From: Symbiodinium natans
Lineage: Eukaryota; Sar; Dinophyceae; Suessiales; Symbiodiniaceae
Reading direction: 5' to 3'
Length of the DNA stretch: 64,000 bases
Assembly: GCA_905221605.1 (NCBI GenBank)
Contig: CAJNDS010000400.1
Location: 84,076 to 148,075 of the forward strand
The translations under genes and the position numbers were made by a program. This document shows positions 22,201-34,200 of this stretch, piece after piece. A model generated the notes under the pieces. That model saw only the letters and a list, made by a program, of their open reading frames with translations, did no database searches and was not told where the DNA came from. Each line of letters begins with the position of its first letter. Position 1 is the stretch's first letter.

Positions 22201-25200
22201 ATATTTCCCTAAATCAAAATCATCAAAATCGACCTCGTCTAATAATATCCCTTGTTGTGTTCTTCTTTGACGTTCTGGCAATATTCTTAATCTGCTTGTT
22301 CTCGCTTCTCGTTCAATTTGTTCAAAAGTCGGGCGTAACCGTAACATACAATATAAAATAAGACAGATTTTGTTAATTTATTTTCAATAAATTAAGAAAT
22401 TCTTGGAGATAATTTGTTATTATCTCCAACAATTTGTTAATTTATTTTAGATAAATTAAGAAATTCTTCAATTTGAAAAATTGAACAATTTGTTAATTTA
22501 TTTTAGATAAATTAAGAAATTCTTGGAGATAATTTGTTATTATCTCCAACAATTTGTATTATATGCTTAAACTGGTAAAAAAGATTTGGCTAATGCCGTT
22601 GCTCCTGCTTTTGCTAATGTTTCTACTCCTGCTTTTGCTCCACTTACTAATATGTCTTTTGCTGTGCTTGATGAACTTGTTGAAGGTTGTATTTCTGTTG
22701 TTGGGGTTTGCTTACCTCTAATTCGGCGGGCTTTTCTTTCTTCTTGTTCAGATTTCAATTTTTCAAATAATTTATGGTCTTCGTCATCCTCATCTAATTC
22801 ATCTTCTAAAATCACACCATCTGGTATTTCTTGGTCGCCTACTTCTCTCAATTCACTACTTGCTTCATTAGCTGTTGATGATGACGTATTCCTAATAAAC
22901 TGGTTGTGTCGTTCTAATTCTGCTCTTATTGCGTCAATCTGTTCTATGGCTAAACTTGGCACTTCACTTTCCGAAGGCGTTGAACCTACATCTAAAAATG
23001 GTGTTGTTGCACCACTTGGCATTGATGAACTTACTGATGTCTGAGCGTTTATCATTCCTACCGATGTCCCTCTTGCCATTGCCGCTTGTCTCAGTTGTGT
23101 TTGTCTCATTTCTTCTTTTAATTTGTCTTCTTCTTGTTTCTTCAATCCTAAAAAATCAACATTATCTAATTGACTACCGAACTGATTATTACGAAATATT
23201 GTTGCTCTTCTGTCAATTATGTTCTCAATTGGTGGTCTGTTAGGGTCGCCTTGGCTTTCAATCATACCGACTAACTCGTCGTATGTTGGACGTAATTTTA
23301 ATTCTGATTTTAATGTTTTAATCATATACGTAAAGTTAGATTTTAATTTTATTCATAAAATTAAAATATAACGGAACAGATTTATGTAATAAATCTCTTT
23401 ATTTTAGATTTAAATTATTTCTTTCATTATAGTTTTTAATTCATCTTGGCGTTTCATCAGTTCCTCTTTCGTTCTTACTGGCATTGATGGTCTCTCTAAT
23501 TGTCTATTGATATCATCTAACTGACCTTGATATATACTCTTCTTCTGATGTTTTACCCAATCGTTCCTTAACGCTACATTCTTAGCTCTGTTTTCTGCCT
23601 CTTCGATTCTTAACTTCATATCTTCGAGTTCTTTTTTCCGACTACTAACGCCGATTGAACTCTCAAGATCGTAATATTGCTCTACTTGGGGTGCTCGTTT
23701 GAGTTCGCTTTTACTTTTAAACATACTCATTATTAATAATATTAGATTAAAAATATTATTAATAATTAATTAAAACATGCTGGTTTTGAACCTTGCGATT
23801 TTCTCGGCTTTCTCTTGTTGCTTCAATTTCTTCATTTCGTTGTATGACTGTTGTAATAATTCACTTGCTGTTAATTGGCGTTGTGGTGGTGGTGCTTCTA
23901 CCATCCTAACGGGCTTAGGTTTAGTTTTAACTTCGATGGGTTCTGAATACTGAACAACTTCAGTTGTTTCTTTTACTCGCGTCGGTTTAACACTTTGTAT
24001 TACTTGGTTTTCAATAGGTTTAATCGCTACGCTTCTCGCCTTCGGCTTTGGTTTAATTGGTTTGTCTTCTGTTTTGCCATTGCATTTATGGGAATACCTT
24101 AATGTTTTTAGTGTCATCTCCGCTTGACATCCTTCACATTTAACTTTTTTGTTTTTCATCCTATCCGTTTTGTTTTTAAGCTGCTCTGCTTCCTTGGGTT
24201 CTTCTTTTTGTTCTTCTTTAGGTTCTTCTGGCGTTGGCTCTTCTTGTTTTGTCTCTTCAACCTTTTCAGGGACTTCTTCATTATTGATTTTGGGCTCTTC
24301 TTCAATTACCGCTTCGGGCTCTGCTGACATATATAATATTCTATATTATTTCTATTTTAGGTAAAAATGGAAATAATATAGATAGATTTAAGAACTATTT
24401 GTAGGTTCTTGTTGGTTCATCCGATTTAGATAGTTTTGATGTTGCTTTGATTTTAAATTATGTTATTATATGTTAACTTATGTGTAAGTATGTTTAACCA
24501 CGAAAGAACGTCAAAGTAAAACTTACATCCACATTATTTAGATTAACTACTTGATTCAGATGATCGGTAAGGCGGAACGATAGCCTACGTAAGGTTTTTC
24601 CACTGCAGTCAATGTAATCCACAATGCTTAACTCGTTGTCGTTAATAACCCCAAGATACGGGACTGTTACATTTATTTTCTTTATAATACTTGAGTTACC
24701 CGCTACTGTTAATTGGTTGTAGTTGCTAATTTCGTTACAGTGCAAATACAAGCTTTTTACAGGCGTTAAATCTACAAAATTACTTGTATAAGGTGCTACA
24801 TTAGTATAAGCGTCAGTTGCTGGGGTTGTGTTGCCAATCACGCGGTTTAATGAATATAAGTTATTAACATCAACAGGGTCACTAAACAAATTTGCTACTG
24901 GTGCTACTTCCCCATCAGTAAGAAGAACAAAAATAACTGTTGCGTAATTGGAACTGATTGTAAATTTATTAGTTGATGTGTTGTAACATAAAGAATATGT
25001 GTTAGGTCTGTCGTTTGTATCCACTAATAGATTAATCGCTATTTGTATGGTTTGTGCTAAATCTACCGCTGTATAATTACCTTCGGGAATTGTTACTTTA
25101 CGATAAGTAACGCCCGCTATAACACCAGGGGGTATAACTTGATGTCTCCAATAAATATTATTATTGTTGTTGTTTATTGAATACCAAGAATGCGGAATAC

Positions 25201-28200
25201 CTACCTCATGTATTTGACATAACATATTATCTTCGAGTTGAACAGTTTCAGGCAAGTCTATCGTAAATTCGGACGAAGTGCCATTGACTTTATAACTACT
25301 ATCAATATAAACCTTTTTGAACTTAAGCATTATATAATAATAAAAGAAAAAATATTTTATAATCTATTTTATAATGCACAAACATAAAAGAAGAAATGAA
25401 GGCATATCATACGAAGCACCTAATACAAGAAATAAAATTAATGACGAAGTTAGGGAAGAATTAGCAGGTCAAGAGTCTTTTATTACTGATACAATGGGAC
25501 TTAAATTAGCATATGAAAACCCAGATGGAATATATCAAAATGGTTCTATTTTATATATAGCAGGAACAAAATCTTTACAAGATGCTCTCGATGATGTAAA
25601 ATTGCCTTTCTATCAAACACAACAAACAAAAAGATATAAGGACGTTGATAAATTCATTAAAGACGGAACTATACAAGTTGATGGTAAAAAACTCACAGGT
25701 GTTACTGATATAATAAGCCATAGCTTAGGTTCGGCGGTGGGACAACAAATTAATAATGATTATGGTAATATTTTTAGAAGTAGAAGTTACGGTTCACCTT
25801 TTGTTTCAGGACAACGCCCAGAAGACACAGGAACAAACCTAAGAATAAGAAAAGCGGGCGACGTTGTTAGTATGTTCGATAATGCCACTATCAACTTAAA
25901 CAGAAGTTCTTTAAACCCGCTTGATAATCATAGTTATGCTGATATTGCTAATGTTCATAATAAAGCGGGGAATTTACCAGTAACACAAGAAGAATTTATG
26001 GAACAGTTTGATTAAAATCTTTTCTAAATAATATTAATAATGTTCGCCTATAAAACAACATCATACGAGAAGGTGGAGAAGCCAAAGCCCGAGAAAAAGT
26101 TTAAGCAGAACAGCTACGAGGAAATACGAAAAATCGTAGAAGATGGCGGAGAGATGAAACTGAAAGAGACCATTAAAACAAAGAAAGACAATAATAAAAC
26201 CGAAAATAAAATTAAGTTTAATTTATTTGATTAAATTTATTATAAAAATATTAATTATCTAATCATAAATATATAAGTATGGAAACATTTGCACCCGAAG
26301 ATATTCTCATTGATAATTTAAGTTTTAAATTAAACAAAGGTAGTTCATACATTCAAGACCGCCGAAGCGTCTCATTCTGGCCGACTGGTTCAAATATCTA
26401 TAAAAGCAACAGTGGTAACCGTGTATTGAAATTTTCATTAAACGGAGAAGATAATACATGGTTAGACCCTCAATCGGTTCGTATTTTCTTTACATTACAA
26501 AATTTAGACCTTGGCGATTATGATAATAAACTTCGTCCGTTATCACCCGCTTATTCTTTCTTCAGAAGAATGCGAATTATTGCCGGTAATCAAGTTGTTG
26601 AAGACTTTGATAATTATAACCGAGTTCATCATATGTTCTCTAAAATGATGTCTGCAGGAGCACGAAAAGACGAAGCAAACGAAAGTTTCGGATATAGATA
26701 TGATGACGAAGTAAGAACATTATATGCCGACGGAGTAACACCCGAATTAAAATATGAAGTTAACGGTTTTAATTGCCAAGGGTTTAAAAACAAAATGACA
26801 GTTTCTTTCAAACCACTCGCAGGCATCTTTTCTCAATTTAAATATTTACCATTAAAGTATATGGGAAACTTAACAATTGAATTAGAACTCGTGACGAATG
26901 CAACTGATTGTATTATTGATTATAATGATGATACCGCGAACACTGCCGTAGGCAATCGTTTCGTAAATAATGTTAATCCCGCAGACGCGGGACAAGAAAA
27001 CGCAAGATACAGAAATACAAGTATTCAATGGGAAATCAATAACGCTCGTGTTGTTTGCGATGTTTGCACCCTTGATAATAATTTGAATAATGAATATGTT
27101 AAGCATCTGTTAGAAGGAAAAGGATTACCCATTACTTATACCACTTATATTACACAATCACAGGCACTAACAGGAAATGATAATTTTAGCGTTCAGGTTA
27201 TTCGTTCCGTATCTAAATTAGTAGCGTCATTCGTTACATTTTACAAGAGTGGAGACCCAAGCACAGGATTCGAATACTGTGATAAACAGTTCTGTCGTTT
27301 CTATCATCCACAACAGGCATCATTTCCAGCAAACGAAGGAATATATGACCCCGATTTGGATTTAGAATTTCAGATTCAATTAGGTTCTAAATTGTATCCA
27401 GAATACCCATGTGCTTCGATTACCGAGTGCTACTATCATTTACGAAAGGCATTAAACTTACCAATGTTTCATCAACATTCATTATCAATTGATTTTAAAC
27501 AATATCGCGATAGACAATTTGTCTTTGCTTTCTCCTTTGAAAAAGTGCCGGATAGTAGTTATACAGGAATTAATACACGTGCTGGGCAACAAATGTTATT
27601 AAAAGTTAAACCCGCAAACGCTTCAATAACTAATACGAATATGCCAGATAGTGTTTATTTAACATTACTCTCGGAACAAATATTAGAAATAAAAGACCTT
27701 GGTTTGAAAGTATTCGATTAAAAAGGAGTAAAAAGTAGTATAAAATGTTATAAAGAAATAACATTTTATAATATATTATAAGATATTATGCCAAGAAAAC
27801 CAATAGATTATAGTAATACACACTTTTATAAAATCGTTTGTAAGGATACAAATATAAAAAGTGTATATGTAGGACACACAACCGATTTTGTTAAGCGTAG
27901 ATACGCTCACAAAAACATTTGTTATAATGAAAACGATAGACATTACAATATTTATCTATATAAGTTTATCCGTGAAAACGGAGGTTGGGATAATTGGGAA
28001 ATGATTAACATTGAAACAAGAAGCTGTAAAGATAGTTTGGAAGCAAAAACAATTGAACGAGAATTTACTGAACAACTACAAGCATCATTAAATAGAGTTA
28101 GAGCAGTTGAAACACAAGAAGAAAAAACAGCGCGGACAAAACAGTGGAATGAAGCTAATGAAGAACATAGAAAAGAATATCACAGACAATATCAGCAAGA

Positions 28201-31200
28201 CCATAAAGAAGCACTCCGCTCATATGGAAAACAATATCGTAAAGACAACCAAGACGAAATGAAAGAATATAGGAAGAAGTATTATGAAGACAGCAAAGAA
28301 GCTATATTAGCAAAAGGCAAAGTAAAAATGACCTGCGAATGTGGTGATATAATATGTAAATCAGCTTTGAATAAGCATCTAAAAACGAAAAAACACGCAC
28401 AAAAACTTAACCAAGTAAATTAATTATATTAATAAAATTATCTATTTTATTAATATAATGACACTAACATTAAACAATACAAATACATTAACAGCGGATA
28501 ATATTGTTGTAAGTGGAACTGATTTGACAGACCTATACGCAACGAAAACAGAATTGGGAGACATCAACACCGCGAACTCTTCAAACATACAAGCAAACGC
28601 CGATGCTATTGTCGTTCTGAACAGCAAACAACTTCAAAACTTCCATAATATTAGTTCTGTATCACATTTATTGGACACTGAGTATCAAACAAACGCCACC
28701 TTAACGAGCACATTTTACAACAAAGCAGAAATAGACACAACCTTTACCAATTACTATACTCAAACTCAAATAGATACAAATTTATCAACTAATTACCAGA
28801 CCAACACACAATTAGGGACAAATTATTATAATAAAACCGAGGTAGATGGATTAATAGCAGGAGCAGGAGGAGGAGACACTTATACAACAACAGAAGTAGA
28901 TAATTTACTTGCTTTACGAGTTCCAGTAAGTGATTTTACCAATAGATTTAGTGCCAATCCTATTATTGATTGTAGCGCCCCTACCGTTATTCATAGCGGA
29001 TTAACATTAAATAATTCAACTATAAATATAAGTCCCGTAGCAGGTTTATTGTTTAGCAATCAAACAGGAGGTGGTGATAAAGTTTTAGCAGAGTTTAAAA
29101 ACGCTACGAGTTATATAACTTTGCAAGGAGACAAAATATTTTGTAATAATACATCAGACGATGCCATAAAACAGTTAGATTTAAACCCGAATGGAGGAGG
29201 TTATAAAATGTCAGGAAAAATAGAAACACCAACAGGTGGTTTAGTAGTGGAAAATACAGCAGACGCTAATTTATCATTTACCGTTAGAAATACTGATAAT
29301 TATATTACTTTTAATAATGATAATATCGATTGTTATAATTCCGTCGGTGATACAGGTAGGATTTTAAATTTAAATAATAATGCTAATCAATATGTTAAAT
29401 CACATTCCTTATTAGTAGATACAGGAACGGAAACATTAACAAGCGGGTATAATTTGGACGTTGTTGATAATGCTATTGTTAGACAAAATTTAAAAGTGGA
29501 TGGTAATTTAGACTTATCAAATGATTTAAATTTTTATGGTGAAAATTATAATATTTCTAATAATTCAGGACTTACATTTTATAAAGATACAACAGATGCG
29601 TCGAATGTAATGTGCGTGAAAAACGCACAAGGGTATTTGAAATTTATTTCGTTCGGTATTAATGCTTATAACACAAGCAACGACAGTTCTTCATTACTTC
29701 TATTAAATACTGCTAATGGTAATGGTGTTTATTGTTTAAGTTTAGGTATTGGAGTTATTCAAGGTTCAAATAAATTAAATGTATCGGGTGGCAATAGTAA
29801 TTTTGGCGGAACAGCCTCGTTTCAAAGCACATCAACATTTAATGGAGATATTTATGTTAATAATTCAGGCAGAATTTTTCAGCGTAACGATGCTAATAAT
29901 TCATTGAATGTAATATCAACAGAAGAGATTAATTTTTCATTACAATCAAATAGAACAACTGACCCTACAACAGGAACAATAGCATTACAATTAAACGACA
30001 CTAACGGAATTACGATTAATAGAGCAGTTACTAATAACCAAACATTTAATAGTATTGGTAATTTAACAGCAGAAGCAGATTTAATAACTTGGGGAAAAAT
30101 GAAGTTTCAAAATTCATCAGAGTTTAGGGAAGTATTAGATACTCAATACAAATTATATATCAGAAATGGAGATCAAGCAGGAGAAATGAATTTAATCATG
30201 GGTTTAGAAAGTAGCACTCCAGAAATACAATTAACGGATGGGAAAGTTAAGATAAATAATAATTTAGAAATAACACAAGAGACAATAAGCACCGTAGACC
30301 AAATACAATTTTTAAATACTGACGCGGGAGGTGAATATTATTTTTATTTCGGTAGTGTCGGAGCAGGTAATGAAGTGTTAGAAATTACACCCAGCGGAGT
30401 ATATATTGATGGCACTTTTGGCTATTCATCTGATTTTTCATTAAAAGAAAATATTAAAGAAGTCAGTAGTGAAAAATGCTATGAAATAGTTAAGTATGTA
30501 AAACCAAAAACATTCAATTTTACGCATATGAATGAAGAAAAGAATAAAGTTAATCATGTAGGGTATGTAGCCCAAGATTTAGAAAAAGTAATTCCCAAAC
30601 AGTGGGAGGGAATTATAACAACAGACAATAAAGGACATAAAAGATTAGATTATTGTAAAACAGCAGTAATTACACATGGAGCATTACAGCATTTAATGAA
30701 AGAACATGAAGAACTAACTGATTTAGTTAAATTAATGAAGAAAGAAATAACAACAATGAAAGGGGAGATAACAAAGTTGAAGAATGACATGAAAGGTAAA
30801 GGTAAAGGTAATTAATAACATTATTTGTAAATAATATTATTAATCTTGTTCTATGGATTTTAAATATTCTTGGTGTTTTTTAGTTCGTTCGTGTCTTGCT
30901 TTATGGCAGAGTGTATATGTTGAACCACATTCACATTGACAGTTCTTTGACTGTGTATGATATCTTTCTAAATTTGTGGTTCTTAATTTGTCTCTGTATT
31001 TCTCTCTGTATTTCCTTTGACTTTCTTTTACCCGTTCAGGATATGTTTCGCGATATTGTTGTGCCTGAACTCGTCCTTTTTCTGGGAAATCTGCCCTCCA
31101 ACTATTCCTATTTCTTCCAGCAATGTTTGTATTTAGAGTTGCTAACTTTCTAATGTATTCGCCTTCTTTTGCTCTTAGCTCTTCCTTATTGTTGCACGGA

Positions 31201-34200
31201 AAGTTTAGCAATAACTCTATATAAAAGTTTTCCTTACCAAGTTCTAACATTTTCGTATATAGTGGTAAACTCTGCGTGTCACTTCTTCTAAGTGCTGATT
31301 TATGAGACCACCACCTTTTACATAAAGGTTGGCACGTTGAGCCAACATATAGGTCTTCTGTGATGTTATTTCTTATACTGTATATCTTAGCATTTTTATA
31401 ATCCATTTTTATCACTATTATTCTAATATGTTTAATCTTTAAACCCTTTCTTCTGCATCAATTTTAAAAACGTGCTCTAAGCCAATATAGAACATATTGT
31501 TAATGTCTTGTGATCGTAGTTTTATAAAAAAGAAAGAGTAAGGTTTGAAATTTACAGCTTGTTGATACATTTCATATAAGCGTTTTTTATCAACCATTGC
31601 CGAATTTTCTTCAATAAATGCATCAACCTCTTTCATATTTCTTAGCTTAAAAATATATAAGGAACTACTATTTAAACGAATTATAGGAGCCACGGCATTA
31701 TACTTTTGAACAGAAGTCAATACAGAAATTGCATTGTGTCTTGATTTTGTATATAAACCGTGCAGTATTTTTGAATATTTCATAAAACGCTGGTCTTCTG
31801 CCATATCATCAATAACTATTAATATTGAATATAAATCTTTTATTTTGTTTTTCTTCTGAAATTCTATTACTTTATGTTGTGTGTCAATAATTTTTAACAA
31901 TGCATCAGGATCGTAGTCGTCGAATATGTATTTTTCCTTACTGTCATCAACTTTTAGAACATCAGTTATATAACGCTTTACAGGAATCCAATTGTCATCA
32001 ACGGAGGCTGTTGGAGAAAACAGGTATACTCTTTGAAAACAATCTCTATAAATTTTTAGTATTAAATTTTGAAGGAGTATACCTTTTCCGCCTTGACTCG
32101 ATGCACAAATTATTGATCTAAATGGTAGTTTATCAGCAACTTCGTATTTGGATTGCTTATAGTTATAATGTTTAACCTCAATAGGTTCTATTGTTGGAAT
32201 GTCCGACATTATTATTAATACATAGAAAATTTTATAAATTATTATATATGCGTGATTATGAAAACTATATAGAGACTATAAATGAAATCGAGAAATTAGA
32301 CGAAGTAATAAAAACACCGAGATATAGAATGTGTTGTCGTAGTCTGTTAGAGTTCTTGAAAGCCGTTTGTTATTATCTTAAGAATATGAAAAAATCTAAA
32401 TAATATTAATGTCGGAAACATCAGATGATAGTAAAGACAAAGGATTTCATATAAATGCACGCGGTATTTCTTGTATTCCATGTCGTTGTAAAAGACAGTT
32501 TTATCACAAAGAAACAAAGACAATCAAAGAAGATAACAAAGTAACAACAAATACAATTGTTGATAAACGAAATACTAAATTCGGTGGTAACGGTCGTCAT
32601 CAATCACCCGACGATATATTTAAACCAGATTCTGAATTACAATCAGGAAGCGTTGAAATATGCAATACAGGATGGGGTGAAACACGAGTAACACCAGAAG
32701 AATTAGAAGAACGATTAGAGAAATGTGAAACGGATATAGCCGAAATTAAAAAAGACATGGATGATATAAGCAAACATAGCTTAAACACAATGGAATAATA
32801 TTTAAACAAATATTTTACATAATACATTGACACAAGAAAACGCGTGAGCGTTTCGGTATTATGTTTAAAGAAATGAGATTCTTTAAACATGACAGGGACA
32901 GAGCCACCCAAGGCTAAAACCGTGCAGTCAGCCCCTCCGTTTCACTTGAACGGACACATGAAAGGGGAGTAGTGCGTCACGTTCAATAGCATCTCATAAG
33001 CAGGTGCTTAATTAGTTTGATTAAATCTTGAGGAACTCATATCCCCATTGCATTTAATAATAATAAATTGTTATTATTATTAATATGAATAAGATAGTAG
33101 AATTTAAATTAACTAATGAACCAAACGAAGGTTATAATCAAGACATCGGATTTTGTAAAGTATGTCATAGCTATGTTCCTAAAAGCTTTTTTATCGGTTG
33201 TAACGGTAGGATTTGTAAAATGTGCGTTAGATGTCGGGAAAAACATTTAAGATATTATTTATATGGGAGAACTTCTAAACATTTACCAGAACAAAATCTC
33301 GATATTGAAAGTGGCTGAAAAATGCGACTATTACGTTACGGGGGTTGATTTAGATTGTTGGACAAGTTTAGGATGGGAACAAGGATTATTGCATTTTGAA
33401 CCTGAAACATTTAAATTTATTTGGGCACAGGTTGATTTAAGAAAACCAGAGAATGAAACGCAGATTAAGAAAATAATTGAACACTTGAAACCGAAGGGGT
33501 GGTGTATTCAGCATATAAAAGAACCTTTGAGCGAAAAAGATATTGAGGAAATTATCAGGATTTAAAGGGTAGAACACGTAATAACGTATATGACCGAGGG
33601 TAAGGTGAGCACGGATGAGATTTATAACACTATTGTAGAAAATCACAATATGACTCAATTGAAGATTAACGAGATTTTAGGACTTGTTAAACAGTTGGTT
33701 AAGGATAAGGATAAGAAACCAATGACTTATGAAAAGAGCACGTCATCAACACCAGTTGATAAAGGCGATAAAAACGATTGGAGTAAGAAAAGGAAAACTT
33801 ACATGGAAAGACTGAATAAGGGCGAAATCAAAGTCCCAAAACCAGAAACGTTAACATATTATGATATTGAATTTAACAAGGAAGAAGAAAAGTATCATTT
33901 TAAAGCACCCGCTAAAAGTAGCGAGGACGATGTTGTGAAAACAACATCCTCAGGGTGAAACCGTGACTGAGATGTGATTTAATATTATTTGATAATATTA
34001 AAACTCATCAGGGATAAATATGATATGAAAAGTTATTTAATTTGTAAATGGCTATTGTTTCTTCAAGATTGTCAAGTGCGGTTTTGAATACAAACCAATT
34101 ATTTTTATCTTCGTTTTCGATAGGTATATATGTCCTTAAATACCATTCGGTATAATGCGAAACTCCATTCAATATATCTTTTATTACCTTACCGCGTATA

